Assembly: GCA_945889365.1 (NCBI GenBank)
Contig: CAMDBQ010000012.1
Coordinates: 1 to 16,149 of the forward strand
Reading direction: 5' to 3'
Origin: Legionella genomosp. 1
Lineage (GTDB): Bacteria > Pseudomonadota > Gammaproteobacteria > Legionellales > Legionellaceae
Length of the DNA stretch: 16,149 nucleotides
The notes under the pieces were generated by a model. It was not told where the DNA came from. It made no database searches and saw only the letters and a list, made by a program, of their open reading frames with translations. A program made the position numbers and the translations under genes. Positions within the stretch are counted from its first letter, which is position 1. Every line of letters begins with the position of its first letter. Below, one piece after another: positions 6,891 through 13,872 of the stretch.

Positions 6891-6994
6891 ACAGGATAAG
6901 GGATCGTATTTGCAGTGCGAGGCAATAGAAAGGGAAAAGAGCCCTATTCAAGCGTTATTAAGTCTCACATCAATCCAGTCTGACTGCATGATAG

Positions 6995-8485
6995 TTACCG
7001 CTTTCCAAATGACGATGGTGGGGTTTGCTCAGGCGTTCCTCCGGAAGGACGCGGTGACACGCCGGCCTGTTTGTCACTGCCCAAGGCCCATGTACAAAAT
7101 GCAATAATCGCTACCAAAAGAGACTTGAGCCATGCAAAAAAGAAATTGGGATCGGTGGGAGGGTTACTTTTCGTTTCTGGAACAGCTGCCGCTTGTTGTG
7201 CCGTTCTCTGATTTTTTTTATAGGCCATATGATCAGTTAACTCAGTTACAATTGACTTGTCAATGCCTTTTTGACCATTCATTATCTGAGTTATACCAGC
7301 CAGTGTGCTATTTGGATTTTCTTTTAATGTTGCCAAAATGCTACTAATACAACGGATATTTTTTTCTTTGTCATTCTCCATGAAATGGAAACTTGCATTT
7401 TTATTTTCAACAGTCAACGCATGGCTCTTTTCATCCAACCATATTACTGCAACTTCGACATCAGGTGATTTTTTCTCATCATCTGCCGTATTTGGTGGCG
7501 CCGACAGGGCAGATACCCTGGTTATAATGTCATCATAACTGGATGCCTGTTTACGGAAGCCATCTAACAGGCTCTTTCCTCTAGCATCAGTCACTATACG
7601 AATAATGCCCTCTCTTGTGCTGCTCGGTGCCTTTTGTAAGTTACCTATGGCTGTCTGAATGCGCTCGATATTCTTTCCATCACCACCCCACAGTGAACCC
7701 TTCAAACAATTGATGGCATCCGCAACCTCCTGCGACATTAGAGCCTGTTGCACACCATTTAAAAACGTATTGTAAGGCTGATTCATTTCTTCTTTATAAT
7801 TTACCTTTTTACAGACATATAGCCTCAGCGTTTCTTGTTCTTGTTCTAGCTTCGAAATCGTAGTCTTTATCGTGTTTTTTTGGGTTTTGAGTTGAGTACG
7901 ATAGTCTCTTTTTATCTGCATGCCTAACTGAGCATCGATATCCGCCGTCTGTTTCTCTAATTTATCTATCTCTACTTTAATAGCCTGATCGCGTTCATCA
8001 TCCTTCGATGATTTATAACACCAGGAATTGATTCTAAGTGCATCATCGATTGGACCTAACGTCTCTACAATCATGCCTGTCGGTTGACTACCTTCGGGGC
8101 TGCAAATAGCATGAACCTTTAACGCGGTGAAACCTAATTCATGCATCTCCTTTGAAAATTCTTTTGCAAATGATGTGCCATTTTCTGTCAAACCTACTTC
8201 ACAAGAAGCCAAATAAAAATCTGTTAGCTTTGTTTTGTCCTCTCCATATTTTTGTAAAATCATACCAGCCAGATCCTTTGGTGAGTGGTCAGTGACAGAA
8301 CGACCTGGGCGTATTAGATTTTTTGAACTATGGCCTGCGAATGTAATGTTCCCTACAGATGGAGCAATAGTCCGTACTTCAGTTATATTTTGTGCACTCT
8401 TTAGGACGTCATGCAGATCATCACCCATAAGTCTGGTATACAAACTATCGAGATAGGAACCACCATGCAATATAAGACCGTCCAT
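6995..8485 (-). CDS. Unrecognised protein with clan CD peptidase-like N-terminal domain, coiled coil and C-terminal membrane segment
   Basis: A 496-residue protein not recognised as a named family. Residues 46-130 show the pattern of clan CD cysteine peptidases (caspase, C80, C11 and DUF4347-like folds): a hydrophobic strand ending in ITFAGHSS (His52), a helix (LAGMILQKY), then a strand ending in FYLASCEVG (Cys95), a helix rich in FAKEF, and LKVHAI. Residues ~160-225 are charged and helical, a probable coiled coil. Residues ~448-468 are one hydrophobic segment (FFFAWLKSLLVAIIAFCTWALG), followed by a Pro/Gly/Ser-rich tail. No signal peptide. The start at 8485 is chosen because GGGAG sits 6 bases upstream; the adjacent ATG at 8488 is too close, and a longer form to 8557 has no better support. 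It stands alone between a repeat-rich gap and divergent prmB. A secreted effector or toxin-like protein is possible, but nothing proves secretion or activity. Confidence 0.8.
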   Translation of the reverse strand: MDGLILHGGSYLDSLYTRLMGDDLHDVLKSAQNITEVRTIAPSVGNITFAGHSSKNLIRPGRSVTDHSPKDLAGMILQKYGEDKTKLTDFYLASCEVGLTENGTSFAKEFSKEMHELGFTALKVHAICSPEGSQPTGMIVETLGPIDDALRINSWCYKSSKDDERDQAIKVEIDKLEKQTADIDAQLGMQIKRDYRTQLKTQKNTIKTTISKLEQEQETLRLYVCKKVNYKEEMNQPYNTFLNGVQQALMSQEVADAINCLKGSLWGGDGKNIERIQTAIGNLQKAPSSTREGIIRIVTDARGKSLLDGFRKQASSYDDIITRVSALSAPPNTADDEKKSPDVEVAVIWLDEKSHALTVENKNASFHFMENDKEKNIRCISSILATLKENPNSTLAGITQIMNGQKGIDKSIVTELTDHMAYKKNQRTAQQAAAVPETKSNPPTDPNFFFAWLKSLLVAIIAFCTWALGSDKQAGVSPRPSGGTPEQTPPSSFGKR

Positions 8486-8597
8486 CATAGACTCCCGTAA
8501 ATAAGACCTTATGATTTCATTGTAGTACAAAAAAAAATGAAATGTTTTAGGGAGCAATTGTCAACGCGCCCTAATATCTGATTTTTTAAAAAGAGGT

Positions 8598-8607
8598 CTG
8601 GTATTAT
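8598..8607 (+). promoter_or_regulatory. Candidate extended -10 promoter for prmB
   Basis: CTGGTATTAT contains TG-n-TATTAT, an extended -10 (TATTAT, 5 of 6) at 8602-8607. The -35 region upstream is poor. Transcription would start near 8614, leaving a leader of about 84 bases before prmB. The 8486-8697 gap separates two divergent genes; nothing else clear is seen in it. Confidence 0.35.
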
Positions 8608-8697
8608 ACTGCGCAGCCAAAAAACATCAAAAAAGCGACATACACACCAAATTAGCATACAATTCATGTCATACATCTAATTATATCTGGAGCCATC

Positions 8698-9606
8698 ATG
8701 GCTGATTCATACGCAGTTGCTACGCGCGATTTTTCGTCGATAATTGATTTTTTACGTTTTGGTTTTTCACGTGCTCGCTCTGAAACGCTTTATTATGGCC
8801 ATGGTACGGATAATGCGTGGGACGACATATTAACCTTGGTGTTGGGTAGTTTGTCACTGCCGATTGGTGTGGATCCTTTGTTGCTGCAAGCTCAATTGAC
8901 CAAAGATGAGAAAGCGTTTCTCTGTCAGCAATTAGAACGACGAATTGTTGCTCGTGTGCCAGTGCCTTATTTAACCCATGAAGCGTATTTTTGTGATTTA
9001 GCATTTTATGTTGATGATCGCGTATTGATTCCGCGTTCGCCCATTGCTGAATTAATTAACCAGCAATTTTCGCCTTGGGTTGATGCTGATAAGGTTGAGC
9101 GGATATTGGATTTATGCACAGGTGGCGGGTGTATTGCCATTGCGTGTTGTTATGCCTTTCCAGAGGCGCAGGTTGATGCTGTCGATATTTCGTCTGATGC
9201 CTTGGCTGTTGCGGAAATTAACCGTCAGCGTCATGAGGTGCAAGATCAATTAACCCTGATTGAATCGGACTGCTTTGAGGCTGTTCCTGTAGTTAAATAT
9301 GACATTATCGTCAGCAATCCTCCTTATGTTGGAGCAGCTGAAATGCAAACCTTACCCAATGAATACCGCCATGAGCCCGTATTGGCACTGGAAACAGGAA
9401 ATAATGGCTTGGCCATTGTGGAAAATATTCTTCAACGGGCCCATAATTATTTGACAAAAGAGGGGGTATTGATCGTTGAAGTTGGTAACAGTGAAGCGGC
9501 TTTGGTTGAAGCTTATCCCAATGTACCGTTTACGTGGCTTGATTTTGAACACGGTGGGCAGGGTGTATTTTTACTAACGCATCAACAAATTAAGGATTAT
9601 TTTTGA
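8698..9606 (+). CDS. prmB: Ribosomal protein L3 N5-glutamine methyltransferase
   Basis: A 302-residue class I SAM-dependent methyltransferase. PrmB methylates a glutamine in ribosomal protein L3. The N-terminal helical domain has the characteristic WYGHGTDNPWD-type sequence (LYYGHGTDNAWDD, residues 31-43) and RVPVPYLTHEAYFC. SAM-binding motif I is LDLCTGGGCIAIAC (137-150), with VDAVDIS after it. The catalytic/glutamine-binding NPPY is at 207-210, followed by the PrmB-specific LPNEYRHEPVLAL. The close match to E. coli PrmB rather than PrmC (release-factor enzyme) rests on the N-terminus and the NEYRHEP segment. GGAG precedes ATG 8698 by 5 bases. The last codons overlap the aroC start by 4 bases. 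Confidence 0.95.
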   Translation: MADSYAVATRDFSSIIDFLRFGFSRARSETLYYGHGTDNAWDDILTLVLGSLSLPIGVDPLLLQAQLTKDEKAFLCQQLERRIVARVPVPYLTHEAYFCDLAFYVDDRVLIPRSPIAELINQQFSPWVDADKVERILDLCTGGGCIAIACCYAFPEAQVDAVDISSDALAVAEINRQRHEVQDQLTLIESDCFEAVPVVKYDIIVSNPPYVGAAEMQTLPNEYRHEPVLALETGNNGLAIVENILQRAHNYLTKEGVLIVEVGNSEAALVEAYPNVPFTWLDFEHGGQGVFLLTHQQIKDYF

Positions 9607-10661
9607 GCGGAAATACGTTTGGTAAATTATTTGCTGTTACAACCTTTGGCGAGAGTCATGGACCGGCCATGGGTTGTGTGGTCGATGGTTGCCCGCCTGG
9701 TTTAATGCTGGACGCGAGTGATATTCAACCGTTTCTGGATAAACGCAAACCGGGGCAGTCTAAATACACCACTCAACGGCGTGAAGAGGATTGCGTGCAA
9801 ATCTTGTCTGGTGTTTTTGAAGGAAAAACCACGGGCGCACCGATAGCGTTATTAATACAAAACACAGATCAACGCAGTAGTGATTACGAAGATATAAAAG
9901 ACGTGTTTCGACCAGGGCATGCAGATTTTACCTATCATCATAAGTATGGCCATCGCGATTATCGTGGGGGTGGACGCTCATCTGCACGCGAAACGGTTGC
10001 ACGAGTGGCTGCTGGTGCGATTGCGCGGTTGTATTTGCACCGCAATTTGAATCTGGAAATCACAGGCTTTCTGCAACAAATGGGCTCCATTGCGGTTACA
10101 TTTGATGATGCGGCTGAAATCAATAATAACCCATTTTTTTGCCCGAACACCCATCAAGTTCAGGCATTGGCTGATCTGATTGATCAGTTGCGTCGTCAAG
10201 GCGATTCAATTGGCGCACGTGTAGGTGTCATGGCAACGGGGGTGCCGATTGGTCTTGGTTCGCCTGTATTTGATAAATTGGATGCCTTGTTGGCATCAGC
10301 CATGATGTCTATTAATGCAGTCAAAGGTGTTGAAATCGGCGCAGGATTTTCAGCTGTAACACAATTAGGCAGTAAGGATCGTGACGAGATGTCATCTGCA
10401 GGATTTTTAAGTAATCATGCAGGGGGTGTGTTAGGTGGTATTTCCACTGGCCAAACCCTGGAAGTCAGCATGGCATTGAAACCGGCGTCCAGTATCGTGA
10501 CGCCGGGTAGAAGCATCAACATCCATGGCGAAGAGGTAAGCGTTGTCACGAAAGGCCGCCACGATCCGTGTGTGGGTATTCGTGCAGTGCCGATTGCTGA
10601 GGCGATGATGGCGCTGGTGCTGATGGATTTGTATTTGCAGGATAAGGCGCAAAATAAATAA
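9603..10661 (+). CDS. aroC: Chorismate synthase (TTG start)
   Basis: A 352-residue FMN-dependent enzyme that converts EPSP to chorismate, the final step of the shikimate pathway. The start MSGNTFGKLFAVTTFGESHG aligns exactly with the family N-terminus (E. coli MAGNTIGQLF), which fixes the TTG at 9603 as initiator; no ATG or GTG lies nearby in frame. Family signatures present are GESHG, RRPG-like KRKPGQSKYTTQRRE, RPGHAD, YRGGGRSSARET, NAVKGVEIG, NHAGGVLGGISTG and the C-terminal GRHDPCVGIRAVPIAEAM. TTG overlaps the prmB stop in TTGA, so initiation probably depends on ribosomes ending prmB. The protein ends shortly after ALVLMDLYLQDKAQ, slightly shorter than E. coli AroC (361). Confidence 0.97.
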   Translation: MSGNTFGKLFAVTTFGESHGPAMGCVVDGCPPGLMLDASDIQPFLDKRKPGQSKYTTQRREEDCVQILSGVFEGKTTGAPIALLIQNTDQRSSDYEDIKDVFRPGHADFTYHHKYGHRDYRGGGRSSARETVARVAAGAIARLYLHRNLNLEITGFLQQMGSIAVTFDDAAEINNNPFFCPNTHQVQALADLIDQLRRQGDSIGARVGVMATGVPIGLGSPVFDKLDALLASAMMSINAVKGVEIGAGFSAVTQLGSKDRDEMSSAGFLSNHAGGVLGGISTGQTLEVSMALKPASSIVTPGRSINIHGEEVSVVTKGRHDPCVGIRAVPIAEAMMALVLMDLYLQDKAQNK

Positions 10662-10719
10662 ATGGGCGCCGCTCGGATAGTTCACACAGATGGATTCACT
10701 TAAATAAAGAGGTTCCAAA

Positions 10720-11745
10720 ATGACAAAAAAATTGAACATAGCCATCGTCGGTGTAACTGGCGCAGTAGGTGATACCCTGGTATCCGTATTGGATGAGCGT
10801 AAATTCCCGGTTGCGAAGCTTTATCCCTTAGCCAGTGAACGTTCAGTAGGCAAAACAATACGATTTAATAATAAACAATGGGACATTCAGGAACTAAGCT
10901 CATTTGATTTTAGCCAGGTTGATATTGCATTTTTCTCAGCTGGCGGGCCCATTTCAGAACAATACGTGCCTATTGCAACGGCAGCTGGTTGTATCGTGAT
11001 CGATAATACCTCTTGTTTTCGTTATGACGCTGACGTGCCCTTGGTGGTGCCAGAAGTTAATCCAGAGCGTATTGCGGATTATACTAAACGCAATATTATC
11101 GCCAATCCAAATTGCTCAACAATTCAAATGTTGGTGGCGCTCAAACCATTGCATGATGCCGTTGGAATCACGCGTATCAATGTAGCAACGTATCAAGCGG
11201 TTTCGGGTACTGGCAAAGAAGCCATTAGTGAATTGATTGCTCAAATGGGTGAGTTGTTAAATGGTCGTCCTGCCAAATCGTCTGTTTATCCCCAACAAAT
11301 CGCATTTAACGTGTTGCCGCATATTGATGAGTTTCAAGACAACGGTTATACCCGTGAAGAAATGAAAATGGTTTGGGAAACGCAGAAAATATTAGAAGAT
11401 GACAGCATTATGGTTAATCCTACTGCTGTACGTGTTCCCGTATTGTATGGTCATTCTGAAGCGATTCACGTGGAATTTAAAGCGCCGTTGACTGCAGCGC
11501 AGGCACGTAAAATATTGACTAAAGCACCCGGGGTTAACGTCATTGATGATCCAGCGAAATCAAAATACCCAACCCCAATTCAAAACGCCGCAGGGCATGA
11601 TGACGTGTTTGTTGGCCGTATCAGACAAGATATTTCACATCCTTGTGGATTGAATCTGTGGGTGGTTGCTGACAATATTCGCAAAGGTGCTGCGACCAAT
11701 GCTGTGCAGATTGCTGAGATTTTGTTGAAAGATTATTTGGGTTGA
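10720..11745 (+). CDS. asd: Aspartate-semialdehyde dehydrogenase
   Basis: A 341-residue enzyme that reduces aspartyl phosphate to aspartate semialdehyde with NADPH, the branch to lysine/diaminopimelate, threonine and methionine. The N-terminal nucleotide-binding motif is GVTGAVG (residues 11-17). FFSAGGPIS and IDNTSCFRYD follow, then the catalytic Cys132 in IANPNCSTIQ. The substrate-binding and general-base region is RVPVLYGHSEAIHVE, with His245 the likely base. The C-terminal NLWVVADNIRKGAATNAVQIAE is a conserved family end. The length and the short GHSEA form fit the ~340-residue subtype rather than the longer E. coli Asd. AGAGG precedes the ATG by about 7 bases. A 58-base gap separates it from aroC; co-transcription with prmB-aroC is likely, and a terminator follows. 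Confidence 0.96.
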   Translation: MTKKLNIAIVGVTGAVGDTLVSVLDERKFPVAKLYPLASERSVGKTIRFNNKQWDIQELSSFDFSQVDIAFFSAGGPISEQYVPIATAAGCIVIDNTSCFRYDADVPLVVPEVNPERIADYTKRNIIANPNCSTIQMLVALKPLHDAVGITRINVATYQAVSGTGKEAISELIAQMGELLNGRPAKSSVYPQQIAFNVLPHIDEFQDNGYTREEMKMVWETQKILEDDSIMVNPTAVRVPVLYGHSEAIHVEFKAPLTAAQARKILTKAPGVNVIDDPAKSKYPTPIQNAAGHDDVFVGRIRQDISHPCGLNLWVVADNIRKGAATNAVQIAEILLKDYLG

Positions 11746-11752
11746 TTTTATA

Positions 11753-11787
11753 CGTCATCCCTCACTGCGTTCGGGATGGCGTTTTTT
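11753..11787 (+). terminator. Rho-independent terminator after asd
   Basis: A 9-bp stem (CGTCATCCC at 11753-11761 with GGGATGGCG at 11773-11781, one G-U pair) is followed directly by TTTTTT (11782-11787). It closes the prmB-aroC-asd transcript 7 bases after the asd stop. Its TCCCTCAC...CGG.ATG content recurs at 13757-13784, so it may derive from a dispersed repeat. Confidence 0.85.
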
Positions 11788-11792
11788 CATTA

Positions 11793-11821
11793 TGCTATAC
11801 TGAACATACCGACTTTATAAT
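11793..11821 (+). promoter_or_regulatory. Candidate promoter(s) for the 11836-13632 gene pair
   Basis: Two -10 candidates are seen. One is an extended -10, TGCTATACT, at 11793-11801 (TATACT, 5 of 6). The other is a perfect TATAAT at 11816-11821, which would leave a leader of only about 8 bases before ATG 11836. Neither has a good -35 box. Transcription must restart here because a terminator lies just upstream. Confidence 0.45.
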
Positions 11822-11835
11822 TGGTTCAACTACTG

Positions 11836-12216
11836 ATGAGCGATAGACGAAGAACGCCAACTGGGTCTATTCTGGTTGATGAAACACGAACCATGGACAG
11901 GCAGCGACGCATAGCCGAACAAGATGGCCACCGTCGCCTTGCCAAGGTTCACGCGCGTGAACATAATGAAGAACAGCAGCAGCAACAACAGCCGGCACCT
12001 GAAGGCGAAATGCAAAATAATATTTTGCAAAATCCTTGGCTTGATAGCCAGCGATTTGATGGTGTGGATCCCAATTTAAATCCAGAACCGCCATTAAATA
12101 CCTCAGCGCGACGTGAATACGACAATGAACGGCGTGAGCAGGAAATGGAGAAACAACTACGACTGGGGAATATGCCGAAGTTTTCAACCGCGCCTAAACC
12201 ACAAGGTCAATTTTAA
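11836..12216 (+). CDS. Small hydrophilic, probably disordered protein upstream of the AnkH-like gene
   Basis: A 126-residue protein of unrecognised family. It is almost entirely polar: a basic N-terminus (MSDRRRTPTGSILVDETRT), a charged stretch with a run of six Gln near residues 47-52, Pro/Asn-rich segments (NPWLDSQRFDGVDPNLNPEPPLNT) and a charged RREYDNERREQEMEKQLRLG segment that could be a short helix. No membrane segment or signal peptide. ATG 11836 is preferred over the TTG at 11821 because the TTG overlaps the best -10 box, but no Shine-Dalgarno is visible for either. Its TAA is immediately followed by the ATG of the next gene with no spacer, so the two are probably co-translated and functionally linked. 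A chaperone or adaptor role for the neighbour is speculation. Confidence 0.7.
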   Translation: MSDRRRTPTGSILVDETRTMDRQRRIAEQDGHRRLAKVHAREHNEEQQQQQQPAPEGEMQNNILQNPWLDSQRFDGVDPNLNPEPPLNTSARREYDNERREQEMEKQLRLGNMPKFSTAPKPQGQF

Positions 12217-13632
12217 ATGAGCATTGCCAGTGACATTATCAGTTGCCGTGTGCCGGACTTTGAACTTTACCTGCGAGAAGGTGATTCGCTGGATGATATT
12301 GATGAGTACGGCTTTACGCCACTGATTGAAACCGCCATTACCCGCCAAGTGCACATTGCTGAACTACTGATTACTCGAGGCGTGGATGTCAATAAACCGG
12401 ATGTCACTGGCCGTACAGCCTTGCATTGGGCCGTTGATAATGCCGATATGGATTTCGTGCATTTATTACTTAAAAAAGGTGCGGATCCTAATGCATACAC
12501 CCGCTCTGGTTTATCTGTTCTGGTTTACCCAGTATTGCGTGCTCAGGGCCCTTTAAAAAACATGCTTTATCAATACGGCGCTAAACTGGATTTTGCGCTG
12601 GATTTTATTTATGCCAAACTCCTAGGGCATCGATTTGAATTGCAAGGTGATGTGGATATTGTCACCGCTAAAGGTGAATTCATTGAGCTGGATTATGAGG
12701 GGTTTATTCTTGAATTCACCGTCGCCATGATCCATGATTCTCTGCGCCGTTTTACCAGTAGTTTTTCCACGCGTCATTTACGCCAATATTTTACTGCTCT
12801 GCATGAAGTGATGGATGGGTTTTCTGTTGCCGCTGAGCTATTGTCATTGCAGCATCAAGTCTCATTAACCGATCACCATCGTGCGCGTTTGGCTGAGTTA
12901 ATGACATCACCCGTGTTGATTTTACCTGCAGCAAGCCGTGGGCATGCAATGTGCTTTGTTCGCTATAAGCATTGGTGGGCTAAAATTGATCGGGGTGAAA
13001 ACAGTCTCAAAGAGGGGAGTGTTAATATTTATCGTATTACGCGACCTCAAGAATTAACGGTTGGCTTTTTACAGGATTTTTTGTATAAAAAACAAAGCCG
13101 GCGTTATTTTCATCAGATGATTAATCAACAGTTAGGCTTGATGCCGGTTTTAACCATGCCTATCAGTCCTCAAATTGCCGGTAATTGTTCTTGGGCGAAT
13201 GTACAGGCCGTTGTTCCGGTGGCCTATGCAATGCAACAGCTGACCACAATAGAATCGTTTTCATCGGATGAGTCGATGCGTGTTTATGACGAGTGGGTTG
13301 AGTGGGATAAAGACCGTGCATTGGATGAGTGCGTGCAACGTTTTTATGTAGCCGATCGCGTACGAAAAGCCAGCTTTGCCGCCATGCTGGCGGCAGTATT
13401 GTTTCAAGCATGTGATGAGAGTCAACGCCATCACCTGGAACGGGCAGAAAAAATCTTGGCCATTCTGACGTTGCCTGATTACCATTATATTTTACAGAGT
13501 TATTTGGATGTCTATTGCCTTAAGCGCTTAACGCGTAAAGGTAATAATTTGCTAAAGCTATTAGATGATTGCGGTATTAACCCGAATATCGGTGTAAATC
13601 CGATCGCAACAGGCTTGAAGAAGAAAAAATAA
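12217..13632 (+). CDS. ankH: AnkH-like ankyrin-repeat protein with cysteine protease-like domain (putative effector)
   Basis: A 471-residue protein. Ankyrin repeats are clear at residues 31-60 (YGFTPLIETAITRQVHIAELL), 64-93 (GRTALHWAVDNADMDFVHLLL, KKGADPNAY) and about 97-125. A middle domain carries His243 in PAASRGHAMCFVRY, Asp258 in WWAKIDRGEN, Gln319 and Cys324 in PQIAGNCSWANVQ. This H-D-Q-C order is that of ULP/YopJ-type (clan CE) peptidases. The C-terminal part is helical and ends in a basic GLKKKK. The architecture of ankyrin repeats plus a cysteine protease-like domain is that of AnkH (LegA3), a Legionella Dot/Icm effector reported to bind host LARP7. Assigning the symbol is inference from recognition, not alignment. 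An AAGG sequence lies 10 bases before the ATG, which abuts the preceding stop. Host function in this organism depends on a type IV system not visible here. Confidence 0.8.
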   Translation: MSIASDIISCRVPDFELYLREGDSLDDIDEYGFTPLIETAITRQVHIAELLITRGVDVNKPDVTGRTALHWAVDNADMDFVHLLLKKGADPNAYTRSGLSVLVYPVLRAQGPLKNMLYQYGAKLDFALDFIYAKLLGHRFELQGDVDIVTAKGEFIELDYEGFILEFTVAMIHDSLRRFTSSFSTRHLRQYFTALHEVMDGFSVAAELLSLQHQVSLTDHHRARLAELMTSPVLILPAASRGHAMCFVRYKHWWAKIDRGENSLKEGSVNIYRITRPQELTVGFLQDFLYKKQSRRYFHQMINQQLGLMPVLTMPISPQIAGNCSWANVQAVVPVAYAMQQLTTIESFSSDESMRVYDEWVEWDKDRALDECVQRFYVADRVRKASFAAMLAAVLFQACDESQRHHLERAEKILAILTLPDYHYILQSYLDVYCLKRLTRKGNNLLKLLDDCGINPNIGVNPIATGLKKKK

Positions 13633-13638
13633 GGAAGC

Positions 13639-13673
13639 CGGGTGGACACGTCGTAGCGCTTTGCCCACCTACC
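13639..13673 (-). repeat. REP-like hairpin after the AnkH-like gene
   Basis: On the minus strand GTAG is followed by GTGGGCA, a short GC-rich interior, and TGTCCACC, forming a stem of about 8 pairs with mismatches. It begins 7 bases after the stop codon. The GTAG head plus hairpin again resembles REP sequences. No T tract follows, so its use as a terminator is uncertain. Confidence 0.5.
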
Positions 13674-13756
13674 TGACGCCCATCTTGCTTACAAAACGGA
13701 TGTATTTATTCATTTTTTTGGCTAGGGATTGACTTCTGGCGTTGATTCAGTGAGCA

Positions 13757-13784
13757 CTCCCTCACGGTCGTGGCTCGGATGACA
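13757..13784. repeat. Degenerate copy of the asd-terminator-type repeat
   Basis: CTCCCTCACGG...CTCGGATGACA shares TCCCTCAC and the CGG-ATG end with the asd terminator hairpin (11753-11781) but has a longer, imperfect interior (CACG facing CGTG). The rest of the 13674-13802 stretch shows no gene or clear signal. Confidence 0.4.
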
Positions 13785-13802
13785 TAGGAATTTTAGGCGA
13801 AA

Positions 13803-13830
13803 AAAGGGGGAATAAATTTATTCCCCCTTT
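13803..13830. terminator. 28-bp perfect palindrome, bidirectional terminator
   Basis: AAAGGGGGAATAAA is followed by its exact reverse complement TTTATTCCCCCTTT. On the minus strand the hairpin ends CCCCC then TTTTTT, a strong rho-independent terminator for the 13873-14376 gene. On the plus strand the T run is only three, so it would be weaker for the AnkH-like transcript. Confidence 0.8.
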
Positions 13831-13834
13831 ATAT

Positions 13835-13858
13835 AGAGTGGACACAGCGGTCCACTCT
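13835..13858. other. Second hairpin next to the terminator
   Basis: AGAGTGGAC at 13835-13843 pairs perfectly with GTCCACTCT at 13850-13858 around the 6-base loop ACAGCG. It lies between the stop of the leftward 13873-14376 gene and the palindromic terminator, so a leftward transcript carries both hairpins in tandem at its 3' end. Confidence 0.65.
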
Positions 13859-13872
13859 GCATCGATTATAGG

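Larger units (their letters stand above)
6541..6944. mobile_element. Palindromic MITE-like element (186 bp) interrupted by a 218-bp insertion
   Basis: A perfect 19-bp terminal inverted repeat, GGGCTCTTTTCCCTTTCTA, occurs at 6541-6559 and as its complement at 6926-6944. If bases 6561-6778 are removed, the left repeat continues with TGCCT, as does the right one (TGCCT read on the minus strand). The ends then match at 25 of 27 positions, and the arms stay alignable down to the central palindrome at 6811-6890. The uninterrupted element would be 186 bp and fold as one long hairpin. TAT flanks both ends and could be a 3-bp target duplication. There is no coding capacity. It fills most of the 519-base gap between the 6995-8485 gene and the smr-domain gene; the remaining ~65 bases before smr hold only a weak promoter candidate, and the ~50 bases before 6995 show nothing. 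Confidence 0.8.

Noticed and set aside
6725..6925. Small minus-strand ORF containing PAKAGIH
   Set aside because: This is the spurious translation of a dispersed palindrome, not a gene.
8486..8557. Longer N-terminus (24 residues) of the clan CD-like protein
   Set aside because: The upstream start lacks a ribosome-binding sequence, whereas GGGAG sits correctly before ATG 8485.
13639..13872. Riboswitch or small RNA in the gap between the AnkH-like and MPS-repeat genes
   Set aside because: The hairpins lie at the 3' ends of convergent genes and fit terminators or repeats; no conserved aptamer-like structure is apparent.
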